Counted from the stretch's first letter, positions 9,188 to 18,508 are shown. The stretch is 64,000 nt of DNA from Pseudoxanthomonas dokdonensis (GCF_001431405.1 NZ_LDJL01000006.1:23177-87176); one strand, 5' to 3'. Notes: generated by a model from the sequence alone, not told the origin. Numbers and translations: made by a program.

Positions 9188-9910
9188 ATGAAGAAGACCG
9201 CAATCGCGCTGATCGCCGCATCGGCACTTGCCGCACCACTGATCGCCACCGCCGCCGAAGGCGACAGCAGCCAATGGACCGGCAACGGCGAACTGGGCCT
9301 GGCGGTTTCCAAGGGCAACACCGACAGCGAGACTTTCGTCGGCAAGCTCAACATGCTGCAGGAAAATGCCCAGTGGAAGAACGCGTTCGGTGCATCGTTC
9401 CTGTACGGCAAGGATGACGACGAGGAAAACGCCCGTCGCTACGAACTGTATGGCACCAGCGGCTACCGGCTGAGTGACCGCAGCTATGTGTTTGGCTCGC
9501 TGCGCAACGAGCGCGACCACTTCACCTCCTATGAGTACCAGTGGACCGCCGCCGCCGGCTATGGTTACGAAGCAATCAAGACCGATGCCACCCACCTGAC
9601 CTTTGAAATCGGCCCGGGTTACCGCTGGTCGAAACTGCAGGACGTGCAGGACCACCGCAACGGCGCCATCGGCCGTGGCTACATGGATTTCGCGACCAAG
9701 CTGACCGATACCACGTCGCTGATCGATACCTTCCTGATCGAGTCCGGCAGCGACAACACCTTCCTCAGCAACGTGTTCGGCCTGCAGGTGCAGATGAGCG
9801 ACGCGCTGGCATTGAAAGCCGGCCTGGAAACCCGCTACAACTCCGACGTCCAGCCCGGCATCAAGAAGACCGACAACCTGACCACCGTCAACGTGGTGTA
9901 CGGCTTCTGA
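9188..9910 (+). CDS. DUF481 (YdiY-like) outer-membrane barrel protein, second copy
   Basis: A 240-residue exported protein with a clear signal peptide (MKKTAIALIAASALAAPLIA, then TAAEG) and a DUF481 barrel from GNGELGLAVSKGNTDSETFV to the terminal strand LTTVNVVYGF. The ATG at 9188 is chosen because AGGGAG precedes it and the signal peptide starts exactly there; the frame is open 24 codons upstream. It shares the strand pattern and the ending with the preceding gene, so the two arose by duplication, but this copy lacks the N-terminal linker. A strong terminator follows at 9954-9982. Confidence 0.85.
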   Translation: MKKTAIALIAASALAAPLIATAAEGDSSQWTGNGELGLAVSKGNTDSETFVGKLNMLQENAQWKNAFGASFLYGKDDDEENARRYELYGTSGYRLSDRSYVFGSLRNERDHFTSYEYQWTAAAGYGYEAIKTDATHLTFEIGPGYRWSKLQDVQDHRNGAIGRGYMDFATKLTDTTSLIDTFLIESGSDNTFLSNVFGLQVQMSDALALKAGLETRYNSDVQPGIKKTDNLTTVNVVYGF

Positions 9911-9953
9911 TCGGTGTCAATGCCAATTGCTGCGCAGCACTGGCAGCAGCCAG

Positions 9954-9982
9954 AAAAAAGCCCGGTCAGACCGGGCTTTTTT
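9954..9982. terminator. Strong bidirectional intrinsic terminator
   Basis: AAAAAAGCCCGGT-CAG-ACCGGGCTTTTTT is a near-ideal terminator on both strands. It serves the second DUF481 gene on the plus strand and the DUF4019 lipoprotein gene on the minus strand, which converge here. Confidence 0.93.
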
Positions 9983-10012
9983 CGTGCCGTCACGACCAGT
10001 AGCAGCCCGCAC

Positions 10013-10501
10013 TCAGGCATCGGCCCCGTATTGCACGCGCTTGTTGATGAAATAGCCGATCAGCTTCCAGCTCGCCTGCTCTCTCTGCATCACCACCTTT
10101 TCGGTGACGGTGACTTTTCCAGCGCTATCCTTGAACTGCACCAGCACGTACTCGCCCGGCGGGACATTCACGTCTATCCGCGGGCTGAAACCAAACCCTT
10201 CCAGGGTCCGCTGCTGCGGCGTCCCGAAGGTCTTGCTGGCCAGCTTCAGCATGTTCACCCAGGCAAACTCGCTGCTCTGATCGCGTAATGCGGAACCTGC
10301 CATGCGCCAGGTCTTCTCGAACTGCTTACGGTCAATCATCTGCAGATACATCCGCGCTGCCTGCTCTGCTTCAAGCTGCTGCTCGCGGTTACCGCTGGTG
10401 GGCTCGGGCAGGTCCTGGTTGGCGGACGGGTTGAATGACACGGTGCAGCCAGGCAGTGTCATCAGCAACAGCAGAAGTAAACCGGCAAGACGTTGCTTCA
10501 A
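10013..10501 (-). CDS. DUF4019-type lipoprotein
   Basis: A 162-residue lipoprotein when started at the TTG at 10501, giving an ideal signal (KQRLAGLLLLLLMTLPGC) with AGGG upstream. A longer version from an ATG at 10561 would add 20 unlikely residues. The lipobox is LPGC. The mature part (AEQAARMYLQMIDRKQFEKT through WKLIGYFINKRVQYG) matches the DUF4019 pattern, a small fold of unknown function. It lies downstream of hemC with the same orientation and converges on the DUF481 gene. Confidence 0.75.
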   Translation of the reverse strand: MKQRLAGLLLLLLMTLPGCTVSFNPSANQDLPEPTSGNREQQLEAEQAARMYLQMIDRKQFEKTWRMAGSALRDQSSEFAWVNMLKLASKTFGTPQQRTLEGFGFSPRIDVNVPPGEYVLVQFKDSAGKVTVTEKVVMQREQASWKLIGYFINKRVQYGADA

Positions 10502-10618
10502 GGGGCAATCCCTGTCTGCAAGAAACTGGTCGACACAGCCTAACCGGACGCCCGCCATCATTCCCGACCCTGCTGGCGATTCATTCCGCCGCTTGCGGCC
10601 GTTCGGGGTGGATCCCCG

Positions 10619-11536
10619 CTACTCGATGCCCTGCAGCAACTCGCCGGCACCCTGGGCCAGCAACTGGCCCGCCACGCGCTGGCCGAGTGCGTCGGTGTCG
10701 CTGGCTGCTGCGCTGGCTTCGGCACGGATCAGCCGGCCGTCGCTGACCGAGCCGACCATGCCGGCCAGGTGCACGCGCTCTGCGCTCAGCTGCGCGAACG
10801 CGGCCACCGGCACGTGGCAACTGCCGTGCAGGGCACGGTTGAGGGCGCGTTCGGCTTCGACGCAGGTGCGGGTGTCGGCGTCATCGAGGGCGGCGAACCA
10901 ATGCGCGCTGGCGTCATCGCCGAAGCGGCATTCGACGGCGATCGCGCCCTGCGCCGGGGCCGGCAGCCAGTCCGGGGCCAGCAGGCGCTCGCGGATGCGG
11001 GCGTCCAGGCCCAGCCGCTGCAGGCCGGCGCAGGCCAGGATGATGGCGTCGTATTCACCGGCGTCGAGTTTGGCCAGTCGCGTGTTGACGTTGCCGCGCA
11101 GATCGCTGACCAGCAGATCCGGACGCCGCGCGCGCAGTTGCGCGTGGCGACGCAGCGAGGAAGTACCAACGCGTGCGCCTGGCGGCAGCTCGGCCAGTCG
11201 CGCATGGCGATTGCTGACAAATGCGTCGGCGTAATCGGCACGGGCCAGGATCGCCGGCAGGGCGAACGGGCCTTCCAGTTCCATCGGCACGTCCTTCAGC
11301 GAATGCACCGCGCAATCGGCCTCGCCGCGCAGCATCGCCAGCTCCAGTTCCTTCAGGAACAGGCCCTTGCCGCCGATCGCCGCCAGTGAGCGGTCCAGTA
11401 CTTCGTCGCCGCGGGTGCTCATCGGCACCAGTTCGACCCGCAATCCGGGATGGGCCAGGCGCAGGCGGTCGGCGACGTGTTCGCTCTGCCACAGGGCGAG
11501 CGGGCTTTTGCGGGTGGCGATGCGGAGCGTGGTCAT
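10619..11536 (-). CDS. hemC: Hydroxymethylbilane synthase (porphobilinogen deaminase)
   Basis: This cytosolic enzyme joins four porphobilinogen molecules into hydroxymethylbilane in haem synthesis. At 305 residues it is full length. Seen are [13 protein letters not shown] at the N-terminus, [14 protein letters not shown], the VGTSSLRR and [15 protein letters not shown] blocks, and Cys240 in LHGSCHVPV, which carries the dipyrromethane cofactor. It lies 69 bp downstream of algR, the order known from pseudomonads and xanthomonads. Confidence 0.97.
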   Translation of the reverse strand: MTTLRIATRKSPLALWQSEHVADRLRLAHPGLRVELVPMSTRGDEVLDRSLAAIGGKGLFLKELELAMLRGEADCAVHSLKDVPMELEGPFALPAILARADYADAFVSNRHARLAELPPGARVGTSSLRRHAQLRARRPDLLVSDLRGNVNTRLAKLDAGEYDAIILACAGLQRLGLDARIRERLLAPDWLPAPAQGAIAVECRFGDDASAHWFAALDDADTRTCVEAERALNRALHGSCHVPVAAFAQLSAERVHLAGMVGSVSDGRLIRAEASAAASDTDALGQRVAGQLLAQGAGELLQGIE

Positions 11537-11605
11537 GCCGCCATTATCCCGCAGCCGGCGCCGGAGCGCTTGGCCGACGTCGGCGGCAATTCCGCTGGCG
11601 GGGCT

Positions 11606-12340
11606 TTACAGGTGCTTGATGGTGTCGCGCAGGCTGGCCACGCAGCGACGGCTGACTTCCAGCGGGGTCTTGCCGTGGCGCAGTATCGCCTGCACATGGC
11701 CCTCGTTGGAGCGGCGTAGTTCGATCAGTTCGTGGCGGGCGACCAGGCAGTTGCGATGGATGCGCACGAAGCGGCCGTTGAACTCTTCTTCCAGCGACTT
11801 CAGCGATTCCTCGATCAGGTCCTCGCCGCGCACATGGTGGACGACCACGTACTTCTCTTCCGCCTGCAGGTAATGGATCTCGTCAATCGGAATCAATCGC
11901 AGGCTGCCGCGCAGGCGCGCGCACAGGTGGCTGCGTGCCTGCTGTTCGCTGCTGGCGGCGGGCGAATGGTTATCGCGGCCGGCCATGAAGGTGCGCGCGC
12001 GATCCAGCGCCGCGGCCAGCCGCTCGCTGCGGATCGGCTTCATCAGATAATCGATGGCGGCCGCCTCGAACGCCGACAGCGCGTGATCGTCATAGGCGGT
12101 GCAGAACACCACTGCCGGACGCGGCTCGAACGCGGCCAGGTGGCGCGCCGCTTCCATGCCATCGACACCCGGCATCGCGATGTCCAGCAGCACCACGTCG
12201 GGCTGGTGCTCGGCGCAGGCCTGCAACGCGGACAATCCGTTGTCGGCTTCTGCGACCAGTTCGACCCCCGGCTGCTCCGCCAGCAGCATGCGCAGGCGTT
12301 CGCGCGCCAGCGGTTCGTCGTCTGCAATGACTACTTTCAC
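11606..12340 (-). CDS. algR: LytTR-family response regulator, AlgR-like
   Basis: A 244-residue response regulator with a receiver domain (phosphoacceptor Asp53 in VVLLDIAMPG; acidic pair in IADDEP) and a C-terminal LytTR DNA-binding domain (residues about 140-244: IHYLQAEEKYVVV...FVRIHRNCLVARHEL). In pseudomonads AlgR controls exopolysaccharide and motility. The start is a GTG with GGACGGGAC upstream. The usual partner kinase gene algZ is not next to it: an esterase gene occupies the upstream position. The hemC neighbour supports the AlgR assignment. Confidence 0.88.
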   Translation of the reverse strand: MKVVIADDEPLARERLRMLLAEQPGVELVAEADNGLSALQACAEHQPDVVLLDIAMPGVDGMEAARHLAAFEPRPAVVFCTAYDDHALSAFEAAAIDYLMKPIRSERLAAALDRARTFMAGRDNHSPAASSEQQARSHLCARLRGSLRLIPIDEIHYLQAEEKYVVVHHVRGEDLIEESLKSLEEEFNGRFVRIHRNCLVARHELIELRRSNEGHVQAILRHGKTPLEVSRRCVASLRDTIKHL

Positions 12341-12427
12341 GAGTCCCGTCCCTTCATGGTGATCCCATCACGATGAACTCCCTGCGCGCCAGCCACGGCC
12401 AGCATCGCCGACGCGGTGAACTACTTT

Positions 12428-13111
12428 CTACAACGCAAACTGTTGCGAAATCCAGTCGCCCAGCGCGCGGATCTCTTCGGCGCAGACCTGGTGGGCCATC
12501 GGGTAATCATGCCATTCGACCGTGAAACCCAGTGCCTGCAACGCCTGCGCACTGCGCTGGCCGTAGCTGAAAGGCACCACCGGATCGCCGCTGCCGTGGG
12601 CCATGAACACCGGTTGCGAGACTGCCGCCGACTGCACTACGGATGCGGCCTGGTTGGCGTCGGGCAGGTAGGCCGACAACACGATCAACCCGGCCAGCGG
12701 CTCGCGCCGGCGCAGGCCGACGGCCAGGGTCATCGCCCCGCCCTGGGAAAAACCGGCCAGCAGGATGCGGTTGGCGGCGATACCGCGCGCCTGTTCGCGT
12801 GCGATCAGGGCTTCAATCTGCAGCGCCGATTCGGCCACGCCTGCACTGTCGGCGCGGTCGGGAAAATCCATGCCGACGATGTCGTACCAGGCACGCATGC
12901 GCATGCCATTGTTGATGCTGACCGGGCGTACCGCTGCATGCGGGAACACGAACCGCAGCGCCGGCCAGTCCTTGCGCACCAGTTCCGGGACGATTGGCGC
13001 GAAGTCATTGCCATCGGCGCCCAGTCCATGCAGCCAGATTACGGTCCAGGCCGGATCCGGCCCGGTTTCAAGCTCGACGGTTTCGAGCAGTGCTTGCTGT
13101 GCGATATCCAT
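12428..13111 (-). CDS. Carboxylesterase / phospholipase (alpha/beta hydrolase)
   Basis: A 227-residue cytosolic hydrolase of the phospholipase/carboxylesterase family (EstB-like). Motifs: WLHGLGADGNDFAPI near the N-terminus, nucleophile elbow GFSQGG, Asp in HGSGDPVVP, His in YPMAHQV. The ATG at 13111 is the first in frame after a GTG-GTG alternative at 13147 that would add 12 residues; neither has a good ribosome site. Physiological substrate is unknown. The gene is followed by algR on the same strand. Confidence 0.85.
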   Translation of the reverse strand: MDIAQQALLETVELETGPDPAWTVIWLHGLGADGNDFAPIVPELVRKDWPALRFVFPHAAVRPVSINNGMRMRAWYDIVGMDFPDRADSAGVAESALQIEALIAREQARGIAANRILLAGFSQGGAMTLAVGLRRREPLAGLIVLSAYLPDANQAASVVQSAAVSQPVFMAHGSGDPVVPFSYGQRSAQALQALGFTVEWHDYPMAHQVCAEEIRALGDWISQQFAL

Positions 13112-13158
13112 GCCGGCATTGTCGCCGCTGTGGCGGCCCGACACCACCGGCAGGGCTA

Positions 13159-13503
13159 TCAGCGTTTGCCGCGCGCCTTGACCGCGACCGGCGCGGTCGC
13201 GCTGGGGTCCAGGTTCTTGACCAGATTGCTCAACTCGACCGCCGAAAAGCTGCCGTCACCGTCGATATCCAGCGAACCTTTCTGGCTGCGCTGCAGTGCC
13301 TGGTGTTGCAGATAGACCTCTTCACCCACTGCGGGCGGGCGCTTCTGGCTGCACAGTTTGGCCGGCAGGCGCAGCACGCTGGTGCCGGAGCGGCGCCAGT
13401 TCTGGTTGGGGACCAACCTGCTCAATGCGGCACTGTCCAGGCGGATTTCGACCTGGCCATCCGAGATTTCAGCGCAGGTGCCGATGCCGATGTCATAACT
13501 CAC
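13159..13503 (-). CDS. Small EF-hand protein
   Basis: A 114-residue protein. Its start is a GTG (13503) with AGGAG seven bases upstream (13511-13515), which decides the start against a much longer open frame. There is no signal peptide. The middle is rich in basic residues, and near the C-terminus DIDGDGSFSAVEL matches the calcium-binding EF-hand loop (D-x-D-x-D-G-x-x-x-x-x-E variant). Function is unknown; Ca2+ binding is inferred from the single loop. A hairpin in the leader (13522-13552) sits just upstream of the ribosome site. Confidence 0.7.
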   Translation of the reverse strand: MSYDIGIGTCAEISDGQVEIRLDSAALSRLVPNQNWRRSGTSVLRLPAKLCSQKRPPAVGEEVYLQHQALQRSQKGSLDIDGDGSFSAVELSNLVKNLDPSATAPVAVKARGKR

Positions 13504-13521
13504 ACGCGTTCTCCTGATTGG

Positions 13522-13552
13522 GGTTTCCCGGCACGGATGCCTTGCGGAAACC
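13522..13552 (-). promoter_or_regulatory. Leader hairpin upstream of the EF-hand gene
   Basis: On the minus strand GGTTTCC (13552-13546) pairs with GGAAACC (13528-13522), and an inner GGCA/TGCC pair closes a small loop. The structure ends about 7 nt before the AGGAG ribosome site. It could tune translation, but the form matches no riboswitch I know. Confidence 0.35.
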
Positions 13553-14023
13553 GGTACGGCCGCCACGCGGGCGCGCGCAGGCCAGTAAATCGCCCCCGGC
13601 AAGTCATGGTGGACAAGGTCATGCCGGGTGCTGGCAACGCCGCGCCACACAGGTGTCCGCAGCAGCGTCGAATAAGACAGGAGGCGGCCTTCGCGCCTCG
13701 CGCGTGGGCCAGCTCGGGAGGCCGTCACACACGGCTATCCAGTCAGTATGCACGTTTTGGGTGCGATTACCTGTGCCGGAATACCCGGACAACAGGCCCG
13801 CAAGCGCGTGCCAAGCCATCAGATGCGGGCGAAATCATCAAAAACAAGCCATCATCCGGGCCAACCCGCCGATTTGAATGGTATCCACCGCCGTTAGCCG
13901 CTAGCATCAAGCCGTTCACACTTTCCGGCGTTGCCCCCGCCAGCCATCACGCCTGTGGTCGCGCTGTCGCCGTTTTCGCTCCTTTCCGCGCTTCTGCCAT
14001 CCCGGCACGCTTCCTGGAGCCCC
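13553..14023. other. Gene-poor stretch
   Basis: Together with the leader hairpin beside it, this makes a gap of about 520 bp between the EF-hand gene and the methyltransferase gene. Short open frames on both strands lack ribosome sites and recognisable sequence. I see no RNA gene or repeat. It should hold the two divergent promoters. Confidence 0.5.
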
Positions 14024-14692
14024 ATGTCGACCTATCTCACCCGCCGCATCGAACTGCGGATCGGCGAACTCGATTTCAGCCTGGATGCGCTGCAGGACCT
14101 GCAGCAGTTCGACGATGCCGACGGCGCCGCCGCGCGCGCTGGCATCTCCTCGGCACTGTGGCCGTTGTTCGGCCAGGCATGGCCGGCCGGCAGCGTATTG
14201 GCCAATTACATGGCGGATTTCGAGGTCGGCGGCATGCGCATTCTCGAAATCGGCTGCGGCCTGGCCTTGTCCAGCCTGGTCCTGCAGCAACGTGGCGCCG
14301 ACATCACCGCCAGCGATCACCATCCGCTGGCCGAGGCATTCCTGCAACGCAATGCCAGGCTCAACCAGCTGGCGCTGGTGCCGTACCAGGATCTGCCATG
14401 GGAAATCGCCAACCACACCCTTGGACGGTTTGATCTGATCATCGGCAGCGACGTGTTGTACGAACGCGGCCATGCCGCCGGCATCGCCGCGCTGGTGCAA
14501 CAGCATTCGCAACCGTCGATGCAGATCGTGATCAGTGATCCCGGTCGTGGCAACAGCAACCACTTCAGCCGTGCGCTGGCGCTACAGGGATTCCGGGTGG
14601 ACGAACAGCGGCTGCGCTTCAATGCCAGCGACAGCCTGCCGTTCAAGGGGCGGTTGCTGCATTACCGGCGGGACGCACCGGCGACGGCCTGA
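14024..14692 (+). CDS. SAM-dependent methyltransferase (METTL21/Methyltransf_16-like)
   Basis: A 222-residue protein. The Rossmann SAM site appears as ILEIGCGLALSSLVL with the acidic residue in ITASDHHP, and FDLIIGSDVLYERGHAA matches the DxxY-type motif of seven-strand lysine methyltransferases. The ATG at 14024 has TGGAG upstream and excludes a 31-residue upstream extension. The target, possibly a protein lysine, cannot be told from sequence. The gene stands alone, convergent with the receiver-protein gene. Confidence 0.82.
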   Translation: MSTYLTRRIELRIGELDFSLDALQDLQQFDDADGAAARAGISSALWPLFGQAWPAGSVLANYMADFEVGGMRILEIGCGLALSSLVLQQRGADITASDHHPLAEAFLQRNARLNQLALVPYQDLPWEIANHTLGRFDLIIGSDVLYERGHAAGIAALVQQHSQPSMQIVISDPGRGNSNHFSRALALQGFRVDEQRLRFNASDSLPFKGRLLHYRRDAPATA

Positions 14693-14755
14693 CGCTTGAC
14701 CGGAGTGGTTACCGGCCAGTCGTCGGCGATCATCGTCGCCGGCCACCCGGGATGC

Positions 14756-15127
14756 TCAAACCGCCGGGGTTTCGCCAGCGCCATCGATCAACGCCAGCAA
14801 CTGCGGAATCCGGTAAGGCTTGGGCAGGAACAGCGCTCCTTCGGGAATCGGCGGCAGCTGCGCGCGGGCGTAACCGGAGGACAGGATGAAGCGCGCCTGC
14901 GGTTGCTGGCGCGCCGCTTCCTCGGCCAGGGTAATGCCGCTGACGCCCCCGGGCATGCTGATATCGCTGATGATCACGTCGAACGTCTGCTCCGCCAGCA
15001 TCGGCAACGCCTGGTTGCCGTCTTCGGCGGTGGCGACCTGGAAGCCCATGTCGGCCAGCGCATCGCCGATCATCATCCGCAACAGTTCTTCGTCTTCAAC
15101 CAGCAACAGCCGTATTGCTTCAGCCAC
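14756..15127 (-). CDS. Single-domain response regulator (receiver only)
   Basis: A 123-residue CheY-like receiver with no output domain. Phosphoacceptor Asp55 is in VIISDISMPG, the acidic pair in LLVEDEELL, Ser/Thr in ILSSGYA and Lys in FLPKPYR. It overlaps the 3' end of the upstream histidine kinase gene by 8 bp, so the two are co-transcribed and probably work as a pair. The output must be by protein contact or as the receiver of a phosphorelay. Confidence 0.9.
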   Translation of the reverse strand: MAEAIRLLLVEDEELLRMMIGDALADMGFQVATAEDGNQALPMLAEQTFDVIISDISMPGGVSGITLAEEAARQQPQARFILSSGYARAQLPPIPEGALFLPKPYRIPQLLALIDGAGETPAV

Positions 15128-16286
15128 CGGCTTCTCCCTTCATCACCGGCAGGTACATCGCCACCGTGGTGCCCTGTCCGACCTGGCTGCTGATCGCCAG
15201 GAAGCCCCCGGACTGTCCGGCGAAGCCGGCCACCTGGCTCAGGCCGAGGCCACTGCCCTTGCCGACTTCCTTGGTGGTGAAAAAAGGCTCTTCGGCACGG
15301 GCCATGGTCGACGCGTCCATGCCCAGGCCGTTGTCGATGACCTCGATGCAGACATAGTCGCGCGCGGTCGCCGCCGGATCATCGGGAGGTCGCTTGCACT
15401 TGAGGCTGGTGCGCAGGGTCATCCGGCCGCCCTGTAACATCGCATCGCGGCCGTTGGAAATCAGGTTGAGGATGGCGGCCTCGAACTGGGCCGCGTCCAG
15501 CTCCACGTCCTCGACGTCACGTCCGGCTTCCAGCTGCAGCTCGATCTGCTGGCCGCCGGCCCGGCGATACAGCTCGAAGGAGCGCGCCAGCAACTCGTTG
15601 ACGTCGCAGCGCTCGGCCGCCAGTGGCGTGCCACGGCCGAAACCCAGCAGTTGCCGGGTCAGCAGCGCACCACGGTCGGCGGCACGCAACGCGGCCTCGG
15701 TCAACTCACGGGTGCGCTGGTTGGCCGACGGTTGCAGGTTGATCAGATCCAGGCTGTTGATGATGATCCCGAGCAGGTTGTTGAAGTCGTGGGCCAGGCC
15801 CAGGGTGAGCTTGCCGATCGCCTCGATCTTCTGCGAGTGCGCCAGCGCATGCTGGGCTTCCTGCAATTCGATCTGGGCGTGGTAGCGTTCGGTGATGTCA
15901 CGGGTGATCTTGGCGAATCCGATCAACTCACCGTTGTAGATGATCGAATCAATCACCACGCTGGCCCAGAAGCGGCTGCCGTCCTTGCGCAGGCGCCAGC
16001 CTTCGGCTTCGTAACGGCCATGGATACGGGCCTGGCGCAGGCCGTGCGCGGGCAACTCGGCGGCGGCATCCTCGGGGGTGTAGAAGCGCGAGAAATGCTG
16101 GCCGACAATCTCGCTGTCGGTATAGCCCTTGATGCGTTGTCCGCCGGCATTCCAGCTGCGCACATAGCCATTCACGTCCAGCATGTAGATGGCGTAATCG
16201 GTAACGCTCTGGACCAGCAAAGCCAACTGCCTGGATTCGTCTTCCAGTTCGCTCTGCCTCAGGGCACCTCCCATCGAATTGCCCAC
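15120..16286 (-). CDS. PAS-domain soluble histidine kinase
   Basis: A 388-residue cytosolic kinase. A PAS domain (residues about 20-130; LLVQSVTDYAIYMLDVNGYV, then SRFYTPEDAA) precedes a dimerisation domain with His166 in GLAHDFNNLL and an ATPase domain with the N box (LISNGRDAM), DNGLGMD and GKGSGLGLSQV. No membrane helix is present, so the signal is intracellular. The start is a GTG with GGGAGGGG upstream. This kinase type often pairs with single-domain receivers, as here. It is divergent from the GAF kinase gene. Confidence 0.88.
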   Translation of the reverse strand: MGNSMGGALRQSELEDESRQLALLVQSVTDYAIYMLDVNGYVRSWNAGGQRIKGYTDSEIVGQHFSRFYTPEDAAAELPAHGLRQARIHGRYEAEGWRLRKDGSRFWASVVIDSIIYNGELIGFAKITRDITERYHAQIELQEAQHALAHSQKIEAIGKLTLGLAHDFNNLLGIIINSLDLINLQPSANQRTRELTEAALRAADRGALLTRQLLGFGRGTPLAAERCDVNELLARSFELYRRAGGQQIELQLEAGRDVEDVELDAAQFEAAILNLISNGRDAMLQGGRMTLRTSLKCKRPPDDPAATARDYVCIEVIDNGLGMDASTMARAEEPFFTTKEVGKGSGLGLSQVAGFAGQSGGFLAISSQVGQGTTVAMYLPVMKGEAGG

Positions 16287-16489
16287 AACAGATCCCCTCC
16301 CAATGGTGGTGCCACGCCCCGGAGCGTAAAGAAGCCGCCGTTAACCGCCTGTGCAAAGCGCCAGGCGACAGCCGGACATGCTACAAATGTGACCGGCCGT
16401 CGTATAGTGCCGGCACAGCGGTGCGGGGGAGATGTGGGGATTGATCGCGCCACGCTGCCCGCTGCCAGATCACCATCGGATTCAGGGCA

Positions 16490-17698
16490 ATGAGCAAGCA
16501 TTCACATCCTGACACTACCGACGCCATCATGCGGATCAGCCGCATTGGCGCGGTGCCACAAATCCTGGAGACCGTTGCCCACATCACCGGTCTGCGCTTC
16601 GTTGCCGTTGCCCATGTCACCGACTGCCGCTGGACCGCCTGCGCGGTGCGCGACGATCTCGGCTTCGACCTGCCAGTCGGCGGCGAGCTGGTCCTGGAAA
16701 GCACGATCTGCAACGACATCCGGCAATCGCACGAGCCGGTGATCTTCGGCCATGCCAGTACCCATCCGCTGTATTCGCAGCACCATACCCCGCGCCAGTA
16801 CGGGCTGGAGAGCTATGTCTCGGTGCCGATTTTCGACCAGCACGGCAGCTTCTTCGGCACCCTGTGCGCGATTGACAGCAAGCCGGCGGACTTTGACGAA
16901 GCGCACGTGCTGCGCAGCCTGCAGCTGTTCGCGCAGCTGATTGGCAACTATCTGGACAACGATGACCGGCTGCAGGCGGCCGAGCGGGCCGGCGAGTTGC
17001 ACGATCAGTTCATCGCCGTGCTTGGCCATGACCTGCGCAGTCCATTGCAGGCGGTGCGCATCGGCGCCGACCTGCTGCAGCAGGAGGCGACCTCGCCGCG
17101 TAGTGCCAAGGTGCTGCAGGGCATGCAGAAGAGCCTGGATCGCATCGACGGCCTGGTCCACGACATCCTCGACTTCGCCCGCGGCCGCCTGGGCGGTGGC
17201 ATCCCGGTGCTGCCGCAACACGAGGAAAGCCTGGCCGAGCAGTTGATGCACGTGGTGTCCGAAGTCAAGGCGGCCAGTGGCCGCAACGACATCGTGGCCG
17301 AGATCGCTTTCGATGCGCCGGTGCTGTGCGATGGCCAACGCATCGCCCAGCTGGTCACCAACCTGCTGGCCAACGCCGCGGCACACGGCAGCGCCAGCCA
17401 GCCGGTATCGTTCCAGGCCCGCGGCGGCCATGGCCATCTGTGGCTGCAGGTGCACAACGGTGGCGTCATCCCGCAGGAACTGCGTGCGCGCCTGTTCACG
17501 CCGTTCTCGCGCAACCAGGCCGAACACGCCCGCCCCGGTCTGGGCCTGGGCCTGTACATCGCCGCGGAAATCGCCAAGGCGCACGGCGCCGAGCTGGGCG
17601 TTCACTCCAGCGCCGAGACCGGCACCATCTTCACGTTCCTGATGGGCCAGCCGTCGACGCCGGTCGACCGGCAACACGATCAGACCGCCGAAGTCTAG
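16490..17698 (+). CDS. GAF-domain soluble histidine kinase
   Basis: A 402-residue cytosolic kinase. An N-terminal GAF domain (residues about 20-155; YGLESYVSVPIFDQHGSFFG is the typical GAF core) is followed by a HisKA domain with His180 in VLGHDLRSPL and an ATPase domain with NLLANAAAHG and GLGLGLYIA. No transmembrane segment. No response regulator is adjacent on this strand; it is divergent from the PAS kinase/receiver pair and may share its receiver. The GAF ligand is unknown. Confidence 0.88.
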   Translation: MSKHSHPDTTDAIMRISRIGAVPQILETVAHITGLRFVAVAHVTDCRWTACAVRDDLGFDLPVGGELVLESTICNDIRQSHEPVIFGHASTHPLYSQHHTPRQYGLESYVSVPIFDQHGSFFGTLCAIDSKPADFDEAHVLRSLQLFAQLIGNYLDNDDRLQAAERAGELHDQFIAVLGHDLRSPLQAVRIGADLLQQEATSPRSAKVLQGMQKSLDRIDGLVHDILDFARGRLGGGIPVLPQHEESLAEQLMHVVSEVKAASGRNDIVAEIAFDAPVLCDGQRIAQLVTNLLANAAAHGSASQPVSFQARGGHGHLWLQVHNGGVIPQELRARLFTPFSRNQAEHARPGLGLGLYIAAEIAKAHGAELGVHSSAETGTIFTFLMGQPSTPVDRQHDQTAEV

Positions 17699-17716
17699 AA
17701 CGCGCCGCGACGCGAA

Positions 17717-18508
17717 TCAGATCCTCACCCGCACCCAGGTCGGGGCGTGGTCGCTGGCTTTTTCCTGCAGGCGCACCCAGCGGTCGACCCCGGCTTCCTG
17801 TAATCCCGCGGCCAACACCGGATTGAGCAACAGGTGGTCGATGCGCAGGCCCCGGTCGCGCTCGGCGTGTTGCCGGAAATAATCCCAGAACGTGTACACC
17901 TGCTCGTCTTCGAACACCTCGCGCAGCGCATCGGTCCAGCCCTGTTGCAGCAATTGCCGCCAGACCTGCCGTGACTCGGGCTGGATCAGCGCGTCCTTGC
18001 GCCAGGCCCCGGGATCGTAAACGTCCGCGTCGGTGGGGATGACATTGAAATCGCCCAGCAATGCCACCGGCGCCGGCAATCCAACCAGGCTCCCGGCATG
18101 CCGCTGCAGGCGACGCATCCAGGCAAGCTTGTAGTCGAACTTTGGCCCGGGCTGCGGATTGCCGTTGGGCAGGTAAAGGCAGCCGACGATAACGCCATGC
18201 ACCGCCGCTTCGATATAACGGCTCTGCGCGTCGCTGTGGTCACCGGGCAGACCGCGCCGGCTTTCCACCGGGGTCACCCCGCGACCAAGCAGAGCAACCC
18301 CGTTCCACGAGCGCTGGCCATGCCAGATGGCGCCATAACCGGCATCTTCCAGCTGGGCGGCGGGAAAGGCCTGGTCCAGCGCCTTCAATTCCTGCAACGC
18401 GACCACGTCCGGCTGTTCCACTTCCAGCCACGACAGCAGTTGCGACAGGCGCGCGCCGATGCCGTTGACGTTGAAGGTCGCCAGCTTGAGGAGTTTCCTG
18501 CGTGGCAT
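17717..18508 (-). CDS. xth: Exodeoxyribonuclease III (AP endonuclease)
   Basis: A 263-residue nuclease of the ExoIII/APE1 family, acting at abasic sites in base-excision repair. Motifs: KLATFNVNGIGARL (metal-binding Asn), VVALQELKA (catalytic Glu), LYLPNGNP, LLGDFNVIPTDADVYDP and the closing IDHLLLNP ... KASDHAPTWV. The length suits the family. It shares its strand with the VOC-protein gene just upstream. Confidence 0.95.
   Translation of the reverse strand: MPRRKLLKLATFNVNGIGARLSQLLSWLEVEQPDVVALQELKALDQAFPAAQLEDAGYGAIWHGQRSWNGVALLGRGVTPVESRRGLPGDHSDAQSRYIEAAVHGVIVGCLYLPNGNPQPGPKFDYKLAWMRRLQRHAGSLVGLPAPVALLGDFNVIPTDADVYDPGAWRKDALIQPESRQVWRQLLQQGWTDALREVFEDEQVYTFWDYFRQHAERDRGLRIDHLLLNPVLAAGLQEAGVDRWVRLQEKASDHAPTWVRVRI

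Noticed and set aside
13522..13552. A known riboswitch class before the EF-hand gene
   Set aside because: The hairpin is short, and I found no conserved aptamer core of any class I know.
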